DNA from: an uncultured Glaciecola sp.
GTDB taxonomy: Bacteria; Pseudomonadota; Gammaproteobacteria; Enterobacterales; Alteromonadaceae
Assembly (NCBI GenBank): GCA_937125395.1
Contig: CAKZLI010000039.1
Location: 1-37,945 of the forward strand
Reading direction: 5' to 3'
Length of the DNA stretch: 37,945 nt
Shown here piece by piece: positions 7,263 to 17,551 of this stretch. The notes under the pieces were generated by a model, which worked only from the letters and a program-made list of their open reading frames with translations, had not been told where the DNA came from and made no database searches. The translations under genes and the position numbers were made by a program. Position 1 is the first letter of the stretch, and each line of letters begins with the position of its first letter.

Positions 7263-8195
7263 TTAATATTGGATTAAATGTTCTGGCTGATTCACGCTAT
7301 GCGAAGTTAACCCTTTATCGATCCGTTTGATAAGGCCGGTTAATACTTTTCCTGGGCCAATTTCCAACACAGTATCAACACCGTGTGATGCAAACAATGT
7401 CACCGATTCAGTCCAACGAACAGGACAGGATAATTGACGGATCAGTGCATCTTTAATTGCAGCAGCATCATCTTCGATTGCGACATCGACATTATTGATA
7501 AAAGGAATAGCCGGCGTTTGCACCGGTAAATCGGATAATAATTGCGCTAACGAATGAGCAGCAGGTGCCATTAACGCACAATGCGATGGCACCGAAACGG
7601 GCAATGGTAACGCACGTTTAGCCCCCGCCTCTTTGCACGCTGCAGCAGCCATTTCCGCGGCACGGGTGGTGCCTGCAATAACAACTTGTCCAGGAGAATT
7701 AAAATTAACCGCAGCCACTACTTCGCCACTACTTGCTTGGGCATCGGCACAAGCTTGCGTGATAGCCGCATCATCTAAACCAATAATGGCGTACATTGCA
7801 CCAGCACCAGGCGCAACAGCCGCTTGCATAAACTCACCTCGAGCTTGGACCAATGTAACGCCTTGAGCTAACGTTAACGCAGCACTGCATACTAACGCTG
7901 AATACTCTCCTAAACTATGACCAGCAAACAGCTTTGGCGTAAATGGCGCTTCAGCTTGTAATGCTCGATAAATAGCAACACTAGCAGTCAACAATGCAGG
8001 TTGTGTAAATTGAGTTTGATTAAGTTGCTCGTTGGGGTCATTAGCAACAACATCCCACAAATCATACCCTAGTGCTTGTGATGCTTCTGCAAATGTAGCT
8101 TGAATAATCGGTGTATGCTGCGCTAACTCAGCAAGCATACCTAATGATTGTGAACCTTGTCCTGGAAACACACAGGCGATGGTTGATTGACTCAT
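7263..8195 (-). CDS. fabD: Malonyl-CoA:ACP transacylase (FabD)
   Basis: This enzyme moves malonyl from CoA to ACP to supply elongation units. In its 310 aa are the oxyanion motif PGQGSQ (11-16), the nucleophile S94 in AGHSLGE and the catalytic histidine H205 in VPSHCALM. The family motif GPGKVLTGL lies near the C-terminus. It starts 16 bp after fabH. Confidence 0.98.
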   Translation of the reverse strand: MSQSTIACVFPGQGSQSLGMLAELAQHTPIIQATFAEASQALGYDLWDVVANDPNEQLNQTQFTQPALLTASVAIYRALQAEAPFTPKLFAGHSLGEYSALVCSAALTLAQGVTLVQARGEFMQAAVAPGAGAMYAIIGLDDAAITQACADAQASSGEVVAAVNFNSPGQVVIAGTTRAAEMAAAACKEAGAKRALPLPVSVPSHCALMAPAAHSLAQLLSDLPVQTPAIPFINNVDVAIEDDAAAIKDALIRQLSCPVRWTESVTLFASHGVDTVLEIGPGKVLTGLIKRIDKGLTSHSVNQPEHLIQY

Positions 8196-8211
8196 GTCTT
8201 AATTCCTTTCT

Positions 8212-9171
8212 TTAATATCGGACTAACGCTGACGCCCAGGTAAACCCACCGCCAAACGCTTCTAATAATAAGTGCTGGCCACGTTGAATACGACCATCTT
8301 TAATCGCGGCGTCTAATGCTGTTGGCACCGTTGCAGCAGAAGTATTACCATGGTGTTGAAGTGTCATTACCACTTGATCTAATGACATATTTAATTTTTT
8401 GGCTGTGGCTTTTATAATGCGATAGTTGGCTTGATGTGGTACTAACCAATCTAGCTGCGATTTATCCATATTATTGGCCGCGAGGCTTTCTTCCACTACT
8501 TCACTTAACTTAGTGACCGCAACTTTAAATACTTCATTACCTTTCATTGAGCCCCAATTAGTATGTACTGAAGCTTCATCCCCTCGCGTAGGATTACCAG
8601 CATATAACAAATCAGAATGCGAACCTGCAGCATGGATGTGTGTTGATAGAATCCCAGGCTCTTCACTCGCCTCGATGATCGTTGCACCGGCGCCATCGCC
8701 AAATAAGATCACCATTGAACGGTCATCGGGATCCACTAAACGCGTTAAACAATCAGTGCCAACAATTAAAATGCGTTTGGCCATACCTGATTTGATATAT
8801 TGATCCGCAACACTTAAGGCATAACAATAACCGGCACAAGCCGCTGCCACATCAAAAGCCGGGATCCCGTCGATATCTAAAATACCTTGGATTTCACACG
8901 CTGTAGACGGAAAGGCATTCTTGCCAGACGTCGTCGCACAAACAATCATATCGATGGTAGATTTATCTATGCCGGCATGCTCTATTGCAACTTTTGCTGC
9001 TTCAGCACCCATAGTACCGGCTGTTTCGCCAGGACCGATAATCCGGCGTTCTTTTATGCCTGTGCGATCCGTAATCCACTCATCGGTGGTTTCGACCATT
9101 ATTTCTAGGTCACCATTAGTGCGTACTTCGGAAGGAAAATAACTTCCCGTACCAATAAATCGTGAATACAT
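8212..9171 (-). CDS. fabH: 3-oxoacyl-ACP synthase III (FabH)
   Basis: This enzyme starts fatty-acid synthesis by condensing acetyl-CoA with malonyl-ACP. The 319 aa show the triad C112 ([10 protein letters not shown]), H246 (PHQANYRI) and N276 (HHGNTSAA). Length and N-terminal pattern ([13 protein letters not shown]) are those of FabH proper rather than of longer KASIII-like enzymes. It is preceded by plsX with an 8-bp gap. Confidence 0.98.
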   Translation of the reverse strand: MYSRFIGTGSYFPSEVRTNGDLEIMVETTDEWITDRTGIKERRIIGPGETAGTMGAEAAKVAIEHAGIDKSTIDMIVCATTSGKNAFPSTACEIQGILDIDGIPAFDVAAACAGYCYALSVADQYIKSGMAKRILIVGTDCLTRLVDPDDRSMVILFGDGAGATIIEASEEPGILSTHIHAAGSHSDLLYAGNPTRGDEASVHTNWGSMKGNEVFKVAVTKLSEVVEESLAANNMDKSQLDWLVPHQANYRIIKATAKKLNMSLDQVVMTLQHHGNTSAATVPTALDAAIKDGRIQRGQHLLLEAFGGGFTWASALVRY

Positions 9172-9179
9172 GGTATTTG

Positions 9180-10202
9180 TTACTCCAGCAGAATATTTTC
9201 TATTGTTGTTTTTATCTTGGTGGGGACTTGCTGCTCGACTTCTTGCATCGCTAATTCGATAGCATGAAAGACAGCATTGGCCGAAGCATTCCCATGACTT
9301 TTTATGACAATACCCTGCAATCCTATCAAACTAGCACCATTATACTGGTCAGCTTTCATCTTTTTTAACAACCGACGAAACAGCGGCAGTGCAATAAAAG
9401 CAGATAATTTGTGTAGCCAGGATGACTGTGCTGCATGTTGAATTTCGCTTAATAAAAACTTTGCAATGCCTTCACTGGTTTTTAAGGCAATGTTACCGGT
9501 GAAGCCATCTGTAACGATCACATCCGCTTTTGCAGTAAATATGTCATTACCTTCTATATAACCAATGTAATTTAACGAAGCGGTTTGCGCGATCAATGTG
9601 TCAGCTAACTTAACCTGTGCATTACCTTTATTATTTTCTTCACCGACATTCAATAATGCGATACGCGGGTGCGGATTATTGGTTAAATGTTGCACTAACA
9701 CAGAGCCCATGACAGCATTTTGAAATAATGTTTCAGCGTCATGGCTAACGTTGGCTCCCAGATCAAGTAACCAAACAGGCTGTTTGTCTTGAGTTGGCAG
9801 TGAGGTAATCAGCGCTGGGCGATTAATCCCTGGTAAAGTGCGTAAAATAATCGAGGATAACGCAAATAACGCGCCGGTATTGCCAGCACTGACGCAGGCA
9901 TCCGCACTGCCGGATTTGACTAATTCAATCGCTCTGCGCATTGACGCATCTTTTTTGTGGCGCAAGACAAAGCTTGGCTTGTCTTCCATCGTGATCACAT
10001 CTTGACAATGATTGATGGTGATTCGACTAGCTAATTCAGGTTTGAGTTCTGTGCAAATAGAGGTGAGTTGTACTGCGTCACCACAAGCGATGATGTGTAA
10101 ATTGGGGTGAGTTTGTAGTGCGTTAATCGCACCAGCAAGAATGATTGGGGGGCCAAAATCGCCCCCCATAGCATCTAACGCAATCGTTAGTATAGGTGTC
10201 AT
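9180..10202 (-). CDS. plsX: Phosphate acyltransferase PlsX
   Basis: PlsX turns acyl-ACP into acyl-phosphate, feeding PlsY in phospholipid synthesis. It is a peripheral membrane protein. The 340 aa begin with [12 protein letters not shown] and contain SAGNTGAL and [12 protein letters not shown], all hallmarks of the family. The gene lies between rpmF and fabH, the arrangement conserved across proteobacteria, where it couples ribosome and lipid synthesis. Confidence 0.97.
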   Translation of the reverse strand: MTPILTIALDAMGGDFGPPIILAGAINALQTHPNLHIIACGDAVQLTSICTELKPELASRITINHCQDVITMEDKPSFVLRHKKDASMRRAIELVKSGSADACVSAGNTGALFALSSIILRTLPGINRPALITSLPTQDKQPVWLLDLGANVSHDAETLFQNAVMGSVLVQHLTNNPHPRIALLNVGEENNKGNAQVKLADTLIAQTASLNYIGYIEGNDIFTAKADVIVTDGFTGNIALKTSEGIAKFLLSEIQHAAQSSWLHKLSAFIALPLFRRLLKKMKADQYNGASLIGLQGIVIKSHGNASANAVFHAIELAMQEVEQQVPTKIKTTIENILLE

Positions 10203-10211
10203 GTAATTGGC

Positions 10212-10382
10212 TTAAGCGCCGATTACTTTTTTACCCATGTAAAAACCGTCCGCAGTCACGTGGTGACGACGGTGAGTTTCACCTGATGTAGAATCAACAG
10301 ATAAAGTTGCACCTGTTAATGCATCATGTGCACGACGCGTACCACGTTTAGAACGTGTTTTACGATTTTTTTGTACTGCCAT
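10212..10382 (-). CDS. rpmF: 50S ribosomal protein L32
   Basis: This is a 56-residue basic protein starting [20 protein letters not shown] and ending GKKVIGA, the typical L32 sequence of gammaproteobacteria. The zinc-binding cysteines found in some L32 proteins are absent, as in E. coli. It is too short for most gene finders' default cut-off. Reading from the ATG at 10382 gives an uninterrupted frame to the TAA at 10212. It sits 3 bp after yceD and 9 bp before plsX. Confidence 0.97.
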   Translation of the reverse strand: MAVQKNRKTRSKRGTRRAHDALTGATLSVDSTSGETHRRHHVTADGFYMGKKVIGA

Positions 10383-10385
10383 AAA

Positions 10386-10916
10386 TTACTCCTGGTCTCG
10401 CTTAAGTTCTTGTAAAACCGCAAATGGGTTTTGTCGCTCTTGCTCCGGTTCGAGTATACCGAACGTCATATCTTCTTCTTTAACTGAACACGCATCCTCT
10501 GCATGGAGCGCAACAATAGGTAAAGAGATAATCAATTCATCCTCAAATAATTGTAGCAGATTCACTTGTCCATGTTCGTCTACTTCAACCGGCTCGTAAG
10601 CCTGTGGTAACTCCAGTTCGTCAATGTCAGACCCCTGCACGGGTGTGAAACAAAAATCAACGTGGACTGGTTGCTCTAATAGCGAGTTACACCGTTGGCA
10701 GATAAGTTGTGCGGTAGTGTCTAATGTACCGTGAAACAAAGTAAGACTCTGCGCGTCTTTTTCAAACTTGGCCTCGACAGCCACATCAGCTGCACCACTG
10801 ACAATTACCGAATTCCATCTAGGCATATCCGCCGTATTAAAAACACCAGAATACTCTGAGCGTTTATTCGCACTTTGGACAGGATCGATTGTTTTAGGTA
10901 ATTTTACTTTCTGCAT
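10386..10916 (-). CDS. yceD: YceD family (DUF177) 23S rRNA accumulation protein
   Basis: The 176-aa protein has the CxxC pair in LICQRCNSLLEQPV and the acidic middle (VDEHGQVNLLQLFEDELIIS) that mark the DUF177 family. In E. coli and plants members help 23S rRNA to accumulate, and the gene almost always precedes rpmF, as here. It is the first gene of the long minus-strand operon. The 133-bp gap to the divergent maf gene must hold the operon promoter. Confidence 0.93.
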   Translation of the reverse strand: MQKVKLPKTIDPVQSANKRSEYSGVFNTADMPRWNSVIVSGAADVAVEAKFEKDAQSLTLFHGTLDTTAQLICQRCNSLLEQPVHVDFCFTPVQGSDIDELELPQAYEPVEVDEHGQVNLLQLFEDELIISLPIVALHAEDACSVKEEDMTFGILEPEQERQNPFAVLQELKRDQE

Positions 10917-10982
10917 AACGCGCGCATCATATATATTTATCTCTTAATAGTCAAAATAAAATAACGGTTAACCCGCTAATTA

Positions 10983-11011
10983 TTGGCATTTATGTAACAT
11001 ATCTTTATTAT
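10983..11011 (+). promoter_or_regulatory. Likely sigma-70 promoter of maf
   Basis: TTGGCA (10983-10988) and TATTAT (11006-11011) are spaced by 17 bp and point towards maf, leaving a leader of about 30 nt. This is the best match to the consensus in the divergent gap. Confidence 0.5.
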
Positions 11012-11049
11012 ACAGCAAAGATTTAATAAAACATCGCTACAGTGACATT

Positions 11050-11640
11050 ATGCCCAGACTAATTTTAGCCTCATCTTCCCCCTATCGCAGAGAGTTACTG
11101 CAACGACTTGGTTTACCATTTACGTGTATTTCTCCTGATATTGACGAAACGGGTTTGCTCAATGAAGGCCCTGAAGCCTTGGTGCGTCGCTTAGCAAGAG
11201 GTAAAGTGGATGCGATAGCCAAGATGCATCAAGACGCAATCATCATTGGTAGCGATCAAGTAGCAAGCATTGGCAAGTCAATATTGACTAAGCCAGGGAA
11301 CAGCAAAAATGCGTTAGCACAATTACAATTATGCTCTGGCAATACGGTGACGTTTTATACGAGTTTGCATGTATTGGATGGCACTACCGGTCAACAATAT
11401 TCTACTGTTGAGCCATTTGTGGTGGGTTTTAGAGAATTACAAGAAGCGCAGATTTTGCGCTATATTGAACTTGAACAACCGTTTGATTGTGCTGGGAGTT
11501 TTAAATGCGAAGGACTTGGCATTACTTTATTTACTCATCTTAGCGGGCGCGACCCAAATGCACTAGTCGGTTTACCCTTAATTGAATTAACTGGTATGTT
11601 ACAACAACTTGGCGTAGACCCGTTAGGCCCACAGTTATAA
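11050..11640 (+). CDS. Maf-like nucleotide pyrophosphatase (YceF subgroup)
   Basis: These house-cleaning enzymes hydrolyse non-canonical nucleoside triphosphates to monophosphates; the YceF subgroup prefers 7-methyl-GTP. The 196-aa protein has the N-terminal SSSPYRRELLQRL motif, the catalytic aspartate in GSDQVA and the ending GLPLIELTGMLQQLG. Position next to yceD and the fab operon is that of E. coli yceF, which supports the YceF subgroup over YhdE. Its 3' end overlaps the convergent HAD gene by 6 bp. Confidence 0.92.
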   Translation: MPRLILASSSPYRRELLQRLGLPFTCISPDIDETGLLNEGPEALVRRLARGKVDAIAKMHQDAIIIGSDQVASIGKSILTKPGNSKNALAQLQLCSGNTVTFYTSLHVLDGTTGQQYSTVEPFVVGFRELQEAQILRYIELEQPFDCAGSFKCEGLGITLFTHLSGRDPNALVGLPLIELTGMLQQLGVDPLGPQL

Positions 11641-12279
11641 GTGGCTTAATAATTCCATAGGTGATGAAATTATGCCCTTGGGTAAATGTTGCAGTAACGC
11701 ATCCGTGCTATGCACTCCGTAATCAACCCCTACCCGATCCATACCGATGTGCTTAGCCATTTGTAAATCGTAGGTGGTATCACCTACCATTAAACATTGT
11801 GCCGGTTTAAGCCCTTGGCGCTGTAAAATTTGTACCAGCATATCAGGATGTGGTTTTGAATGCGCTTCATCAGCGCAACAGCTGTCACTAAAAAAATGCC
11901 CCGTTTGTGAAGATTCCCACGCACGGACCAAACCGCGTCTTGCTTTGCCCGTTGCCACAGCTAATGTAAAATGTGGTTGTAATGCCGATAACAAATCATG
12001 CGCACCATTGAACAACGGACATGGTGTACTGTCTACTGATAAAAAAATGTGTTTATATGCATCAACCATACGCGCGATAACGGTTTCATCAGTCAGTGCA
12101 AATAATTTGGCAATAGCCGGAGCTAAACTGATACCTATAATATGTGCAACGGCGTTATCACTGGGGATCGGTAAATTACATTCTTTAGCGGCAAGCTGCA
12201 TGCAACTAATTATCTTCCCAGCAGAGTCCATAACTGTGCCGTCCCAATCAAAAATAATACATTGATACTGAGATTTCAT
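11635..12279 (-). CDS. HAD-superfamily phosphatase (phosphoglycolate phosphatase-like)
   Basis: This 214-aa HAD subfamily IA hydrolase has motif I FDWDGTVMDS (the first Asp is the nucleophile), a helical cap domain, motif II VATGK, and motif IV MVGDTTYDLQMA. The substrate cannot be read from the sequence; relatives act on small phosphate esters such as 2-phosphoglycolate. It overlaps rluC by 4 nt (translational coupling), an association common in Alteromonadales and relatives. Confidence 0.88.
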   Translation of the reverse strand: MKSQYQCIIFDWDGTVMDSAGKIISCMQLAAKECNLPIPSDNAVAHIIGISLAPAIAKLFALTDETVIARMVDAYKHIFLSVDSTPCPLFNGAHDLLSALQPHFTLAVATGKARRGLVRAWESSQTGHFFSDSCCADEAHSKPHPDMLVQILQRQGLKPAQCLMVGDTTYDLQMAKHIGMDRVGVDYGVHSTDALLQHLPKGIISSPMELLSHL

Positions 12280-13220
12280 TGCAACACCTTCATGATGTTA
12301 TTCAGTTGGGCATCATACTCAGCCTTGAAAGTGACTTGCTCAAGTGTGAATGGATGAATAAACGATAAGCTATATGCATGTAAAAACAAACGAGTCAAAC
12401 CTTGACTCGCCAGTGTCGCATTGCCAACTTCGTCTTTGTACTTAGGGTCTCCACAAATAGGCATACCGGCATGTAAGCAATGCACTCGAATTTGGTGTGT
12501 ACGTCCAGTAATCGGGGATGCTTCAACTAACGTCGTTTGAGCCAATGATTGCAATATCCGGAAACGCGTCTCACTGGGTTTCCCCTCCGGAGAAACATTG
12601 ACGATTCGCTCACCTGATTTAAGCACGTTTTTTTGTAATGGCGCCTTCACCTTAAAGCGATTGGCCGGCCATTCCCCCCAAACCAGAGCGTGGTAGCGTT
12701 TTTGCATTTTCTTTTCACGCAATTGTTCGTGCAAGTGACGCAAGGCGGAGCGTTTTTTTGCGACTAACAAAATGCCGGAAGTATCACGATCAATTCGATG
12801 CACTAACTCCAAAAATTTAGCATCTGGACGAAGCGCTCTCAATCCCTCAATCAAACCGAAGGCTAATCCACTACCACCATGCACTGCTAAACCTGACGGT
12901 TTATTAATAACCATGATGCGGTCATCCTCAAAAATAATAAAGTTTTGCATTGAAGCTACTCTATCTAATTTGATGTTAACCGGTGCTGGTGCGTCACTCA
13001 CGCGAATGGGTGGCAGACGTATAAGGTCATGACCTTGTAATTTGTACTCGGGTTTGATGCGTTTTTTATTTACGCGAACTTCACCTTTTCGTAATATCCG
13101 GTAAATTTTACTCTTGGGGACACCTTTGAGATGCGTCATTAAGAAATTATCGATGCGTTGACCTGATTGATCAGGTTCAATTTCGACGAATGTGACTTGC
13201 TGGAAAGATTCTGTATTCAT
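12276..13220 (-). CDS. rluC: 23S rRNA pseudouridine(955/2504/2580) synthase RluC
   Basis: The enzyme isomerises three uridines near the peptidyl-transferase centre. The 314-aa protein carries an N-terminal S4 RNA-binding domain (about 20-80) and the RluA-type catalytic domain, with the nucleophilic D144 in VHRIDRDTSG. The later GRTHQIRVH motif is also intact. It is divergent from rne with a long gap, the same arrangement as in E. coli. Confidence 0.96.
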   Translation of the reverse strand: MNTESFQQVTFVEIEPDQSGQRIDNFLMTHLKGVPKSKIYRILRKGEVRVNKKRIKPEYKLQGHDLIRLPPIRVSDAPAPVNIKLDRVASMQNFIIFEDDRIMVINKPSGLAVHGGSGLAFGLIEGLRALRPDAKFLELVHRIDRDTSGILLVAKKRSALRHLHEQLREKKMQKRYHALVWGEWPANRFKVKAPLQKNVLKSGERIVNVSPEGKPSETRFRILQSLAQTTLVEASPITGRTHQIRVHCLHAGMPICGDPKYKDEVGNATLASQGLTRLFLHAYSLSFIHPFTLEQVTFKAEYDAQLNNIMKVLQ

Positions 13221-13827
13221 AACTGCCTATTTTACCTGATTATTATAGATTATGTACGCTTTATTTGTTGCAGAAAAGCCACAATGGGGTGATAATAAGC
13301 TTAGTTGGATACCTGAATGCACAAAATCAGCTATCAACCGTGGAATTAATTGTAGATTTTATACCCAAACAGTCGGGTTCGATGTAAAAAAGCATCACCT
13401 TTAATCCAGATGAGCACGAAGTACGGTAAGTATGCCCCTTAGCTTTATGAATTTTTATGACGTTGTAATTTACACATACAACATAAATTCATGAGCACAT
13501 TAAGTCAGTTAGCATCACGTATATTTATGCATTTATAAAACAATTGTGCAGACATAAAAGAAAAGAATTTTACAATTACGTTAGTACCAGTCCGATTAAG
13601 CATGATGAGTATTTACTCAGCGTCCGACCAGCCTACCTACGTAATTACTACAATAAAACATGCCTTAGATATGGCCACAGCAAAGCTTGTCAACGCGCAC
13701 TCCAGGTGCACTTTACGCTTATGCTTACCATTATTTTTGCTTGACTGCATTCATTGCAGGGTCTTGTTTGTCGCTCGAAGAGAGCCCTTTCTTGCTTGTC
13801 CGCACCTAAATATAGAATGAATTAACA
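13221..13827 (+). promoter_or_regulatory. Long upstream/leader region of rne
   Basis: These 607 bases separate rluC from rne. In E. coli rne has a leader of about 360 nt through which RNase E controls its own message, so a similar structured leader is expected. Seen here are a bulged hairpin (13447-13492, arms starting ATGAATTT and ending AAATTCAT), a hairpin CTGCA/TGCAG (13745-13759), and an imperfect stem GGGTCT/AGAGCCC (13759-13786) closer to the start codon. Which of these is transcribed is not decided by the sequence. Overlapping short frames within 13544-13820 look non-coding. Confidence 0.5.
13252..13404 (+). CDS. Possible 50-aa open frame upstream of rne (doubtful)
   Basis: An uninterrupted frame runs from ATG 13252 to TAA 13404. 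The product would have two Cys and a basic end (DVKKHHL). There is no good Shine-Dalgarno sequence and I recognise no family. An open frame of this length is not rare by chance in such AT-rich DNA, so it may be leader or decayed sequence. Confidence 0.15.
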   Translation: MYALFVAEKPQWGDNKLSWIPECTKSAINRGINCRFYTQTVGFDVKKHHL

Positions 13828-16800
13828 ATGAAAAGAATGTTGATTAATGCTACTCAATCAGAAGAGTTGCGTGTCGCCCTAGTAGACGGTCAAAAATTAT
13901 ATGATCTGGATATCGAAAGCCCTGGTCATGAGCAAAAGAAAGCTAACATTTACAAAGGCACCATTACCCGCGTAGAACCGAGCTTAGAAGCGGCATTTGT
14001 CGATTATGGCGCTGATCGCCATGGTTTTTTGCCATTAAAAGAAATTGCCCGTAACTACTTTCCTAACAACTATACCTTTGAAGGCCGTCCAAACATTAAA
14101 GACGCGGTAAAAGAAGGCCAAGAAGTAATTATCCAAATAGATAAAGAAGAACGCGGTCAAAAAGGCGCAGCCTTAACGACGTTTGTATCTCTTGCGGGTA
14201 GTTACTTAGTATTGATGCCAAATAACCCACGTGCTGGCGGTATATCACGCCGCATCGAAGGGGATGAGCGTAGTGAATTAAAAGCCGCATTGGACCAATT
14301 AGATTTGCCTAAAGGCATGGGCTTAATCGTCAGAACCGCCGGTGTAGGTAAATCATACGAAGAGTTATCTTGGGACTTACAAGTACTGTTAACTCATTGG
14401 GAAGCAATTTCAGAAGCGGCTAATGAGCGCCCTGCTCCATTTTTGATTCATCAAGAGTCAAACGTCATTGTGCGCGCTATTCGTGACTACTTACGTCGTG
14501 ATGTTGGCGAAATCATTATTGATAAGCCCTCTATCTACGAACAAGCCTTACAGCACATTGAATTAGTTAGACCTGACTTTACCAGTCGGGTTAAGCCATA
14601 CGCGGGTGATGTACCTCTGTTTAGTCATTATCAAATCGAAAGCCAAATTGAGTCAGCCTTCCAACGTGAAGTACGTCTTCCATCAGGTGGTTCAATTGTC
14701 ATTGACCCAACTGAGGCACTCACCTCTATTGATATCAACTCTGCTCGCGCAACAAAGGGTGGTGATATTGAAGAAACGGCATTTAATACAAACTTAGAAG
14801 CGGCTGACGAAGTAGCACGTCAATTACGTCTGCGCGATTTAGGTGGATTGGTTGTTATTGATTTTATCGATATGTCGATCAACAAACACCAACGTGAAGT
14901 TGAAAATCGTATGAAAGATGCGGTTAGTGGCGATCGTGCTCGTATTCAATTAGGCCGCATATCACGCTTTGGCTTACTTGAAATGTCTCGCCAACGTCTT
15001 CGCCCATCACTTGGTGAATCGGCGCATAATGTCTGTCCTCGTTGTGCTGGTCACGGTAATATTCGTGGAACAGAATCATTAGCCTTATCGGTTTTACGTA
15101 TCATCGAAGAAGAGTGCATCAAAGATAACACTGGCCAAGTTGAAGCTCAGCTTCCGGTTGATGTCGCTACGTATATTCTTAATGAAAAACGTAAAGTCTT
15201 GCGCGCAATGGAAGAACGTAACAAAGTTGATGTATTAGTATTACCTAATCCTAATTTATCAACTCCCAATTTCCAAATCAATCGTCGTCGTCCAGAAGAT
15301 AAAATTACCGGTATCAGTTACACGCTTGAGCTTGCTGAATCAAATGAACAAATTCAAGATGCAGCCGCCGCCGTGCCAACCAAACGCGAAGAACCAGCAC
15401 TAAAAGGCATGCTAGCGCCAAAAGCTGCACCAAAAGCAGCTGACAGTAAAACAGCGTCTATAGGAATCATTGCTGGTTTCATTGCTTGGGTTACTGCATT
15501 GTTTGCAACTAAGCCAGCACCAAAAGCAAAATCAAAAGGACCGGCTCGCAACAATCAACGTCGTCAAGGCCAGAACAGAAATCGTAACCGCAACCAACGC
15601 GGTAGAAATCAATCTGAACGTGACGACAACAAAGAGCGTAATGGCACGAATGATTCGCGTAATACCAATGCTAAAGACGGTAACGCTAAAGATGGGCAAC
15701 GTCGTCCACCGCGCAATCGTAAACGCACTGAAGGGCAAGATAGTGTTACACCAAATGACACTAAACCAGCTCGTAAGCCACGTAATCCAGCACCGGGTCA
15801 AACCGATACGGAAGCAAAAGAAGCACCGGTACCTAAAGAACGTCGCAAGCGTAGAGATAATCGTAAGAATGTACGTATATCTGATGAAGTGGTTGATACC
15901 ACAGCAGCGGCAACCGTTGCTAGCCAAGTCGCTGTTGTGGAGAATAATGCATCGGATGCCGTATCTGCAACGGTCGCGGCAGACGTTACTAAAACGGTAG
16001 ATGCAAACTCAGCGGGTTCAAGTAATGTTAACGTATCGGATAGCACTGCCACAGAGCAACCTGAGAAAAAATCTCGTTCACGACGTACACCACGTCATGC
16101 CCGAGCAGCAGGTCAAAAGCGTAAGCAAGATGAGTTAGCGGCAAACGAAGCGAATGATTCTGCACAAACACCTGCAGATACCATTCAAGCTGCAGCGACA
16201 GTTTCATCTGATGCAAATATTAAACCGGTTGTTTCAGCTGTAGTTGCTGCGTCTACTGACACTGCAGAGGAGGAAGCTCCAATAGCTGCGGCAGATAAAG
16301 TCATTCATGAGCAGCTGCCATTAGAAGAAGCGGTAGTTGAATCGCCAAGTGGTGCAGAAATTACTGCCATCGTAGAAGAGAATCAACAGATTGCCCTGAA
16401 TATTGATGCTGACCAAAAAGCCGATAATAATGACGAGAGCATCAGCAACGCTGCCCTTGAAGTGGAACGTAATAAGTCACTAGCGGAATCTGACAATGCC
16501 GTCGTTAAGTCTAACGATGCTATTCAGGCTACATCAGAAGCGATTGAGCAATCTAAAGCAGATCTAAATGTAAATGTAACTGAATCTAATCCTGTTACAA
16601 CAGACGCGGCAGACGCGCCCAAGGCAGTCACAAAGCCACAGGCTACCAAGTCAACAAAATCTGTGAAAGCACATGCTTCTCATCCCACTGCATTGCCACA
16701 AACACTGGCACAAGAGATTGGTGAGATTACCGTTACTTCACGAGCAGATGATGCCCGTCCAGAATACGTTAAGACAGCCAAGCGTGCAGATATGACAAGT

Positions 16801-16851
16801 GTGACATCGCGTGTTTCGGCTCCGACTACGTTACCGGCGAGTGTTGACTAA
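13828..16851 (+). CDS. rne: Ribonuclease E
   Basis: This endonuclease organises the RNA degradosome at the inner membrane and processes rRNA and tRNA. The 1007 aa have an S1 domain (about 35-120), the 5'-sensor/RNase H region, catalytic aspartates D303 (TSIDINSA) and D346 (VVIDFIDM), and the Zn-link cysteines C403 and C406 in CPRCAGHG. An amphipathic membrane-targeting helix follows at about 544-562 ([17 protein letters not shown]). Next comes a long disordered arginine-rich tract (about 575-700) that should bind RNA. The last 300 residues are Ala/Asp/Glu/Ser-rich and of low complexity, where the degradosome partner sites (enolase, PNPase) would lie. The catalytic half is highly conserved, the tail is lineage-specific. 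Confidence 0.98.
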   Translation: MKRMLINATQSEELRVALVDGQKLYDLDIESPGHEQKKANIYKGTITRVEPSLEAAFVDYGADRHGFLPLKEIARNYFPNNYTFEGRPNIKDAVKEGQEVIIQIDKEERGQKGAALTTFVSLAGSYLVLMPNNPRAGGISRRIEGDERSELKAALDQLDLPKGMGLIVRTAGVGKSYEELSWDLQVLLTHWEAISEAANERPAPFLIHQESNVIVRAIRDYLRRDVGEIIIDKPSIYEQALQHIELVRPDFTSRVKPYAGDVPLFSHYQIESQIESAFQREVRLPSGGSIVIDPTEALTSIDINSARATKGGDIEETAFNTNLEAADEVARQLRLRDLGGLVVIDFIDMSINKHQREVENRMKDAVSGDRARIQLGRISRFGLLEMSRQRLRPSLGESAHNVCPRCAGHGNIRGTESLALSVLRIIEEECIKDNTGQVEAQLPVDVATYILNEKRKVLRAMEERNKVDVLVLPNPNLSTPNFQINRRRPEDKITGISYTLELAESNEQIQDAAAAVPTKREEPALKGMLAPKAAPKAADSKTASIGIIAGFIAWVTALFATKPAPKAKSKGPARNNQRRQGQNRNRNRNQRGRNQSERDDNKERNGTNDSRNTNAKDGNAKDGQRRPPRNRKRTEGQDSVTPNDTKPARKPRNPAPGQTDTEAKEAPVPKERRKRRDNRKNVRISDEVVDTTAAATVASQVAVVENNASDAVSATVAADVTKTVDANSAGSSNVNVSDSTATEQPEKKSRSRRTPRHARAAGQKRKQDELAANEANDSAQTPADTIQAAATVSSDANIKPVVSAVVAASTDTAEEEAPIAAADKVIHEQLPLEEAVVESPSGAEITAIVEENQQIALNIDADQKADNNDESISNAALEVERNKSLAESDNAVVKSNDAIQATSEAIEQSKADLNVNVTESNPVTTDAADAPKAVTKPQATKSTKSVKAHASHPTALPQTLAQEIGEITVTSRADDARPEYVKTAKRADMTSVTSRVSAPTTLPASVD

Positions 16852-16866
16852 GTAATCATGTCAACA

Positions 16867-16932
16867 GGGTGCGTGTTTAACGCACCCATTAAAAAAGCGG
16901 TTAACATTTACATCAATGTTAACCGCTTTTTT
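16867..16932 (+). terminator. Double terminator after rne, bidirectional second hairpin
   Basis: A first hairpin GGGTGCG/CGCACCC (16867-16887) is followed by an 18-bp perfect hairpin, AAAAAAGCGGTTAACATT (16891-16908) with its complement at 16915-16932. T-runs exist on both strands, so it can stop rne and also the convergent topA-DUF2058 transcript. Confidence 0.92.
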
Positions 16933-16988
16933 GTTGCATTCAGACTAACCAATGACAGTCCAATAAACCAGATGTGAAAATGGGTTTG

Positions 16989-17540
16989 CTACCACATCAA
17001 ATCATCAGGTATTTCATAATCGCCATACCATTCATCATCCTGCGCATCAGTTTGCTCTGTCTCAGGGACATCATCAGCACGATACACAATCGCTTCAGGA
17101 TGACGCATTGCAATCTTATCAGCCACAGGCACCGGTATTAACTCATAACCATCATTTAATTTAGCAATGGCTAAACGAGCTTGCGTTATCAGTTGATGTG
17201 TCGCTTGGTTCACATACAAACGCTTAACCACATTCGCGTCGGTAAAGTTAACCACAATGTCACCTTTATCACGCGGTTGTTTGTTGACGTCAATCAATTG
17301 CTTCACTTGTGCGAGCACTTCTTTGGCTTCGCGCATCTTGGCTTGTTCTTTGGCTAACTCTGCGTCTTTGGCTTGTTTAGCAGCTAGTGCTGCTTGTACA
17401 TCAAGTTTAGCCTGGTCAACAACCACTACTTTTTGTGTTTGTTGAAGTTTTTTTGCTTTGTGCTTTTGTTGTTTAATTTTTTTAGCGGATTTTTTATCCG
17501 CCAAACCTGCTTTGAGTAATTGGTCTTGGAGCGACGCCAT
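16989..17540 (-). CDS. DUF2058 (YaiL-like) protein
   Basis: The 183-aa protein starts MASLQDQLLKAGLADKKSAKK and has a Lys/Gln-rich coiled N-terminal half followed by NVVKRLYVN and a compact C-terminal part. This is the pattern of the DUF2058 family (E. coli YaiL, described as nucleoprotein or polynucleotide-associated). The biochemical role is not established. It starts 11 bp after topA and probably shares its transcript. Confidence 0.85.
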   Translation of the reverse strand: MASLQDQLLKAGLADKKSAKKIKQQKHKAKKLQQTQKVVVVDQAKLDVQAALAAKQAKDAELAKEQAKMREAKEVLAQVKQLIDVNKQPRDKGDIVVNFTDANVVKRLYVNQATHQLITQARLAIAKLNDGYELIPVPVADKIAMRHPEAIVYRADDVPETEQTDAQDDEWYGDYEIPDDLMW

Positions 17541-17551
17541 TAACTTATTTC

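Noticed and set aside
13544..13820. Two overlapping short open frames upstream of rne
   Set aside because: They overlap each other in different frames, lack ribosome sites and show no protein-like pattern; the region is better explained as rne leader.
15354..16216. Several long open frames inside the 3' half of rne on both strands
   Set aside because: They are shadows caused by the low-complexity Ala/Arg/Asn/Lys codon usage of the RNase E tail.
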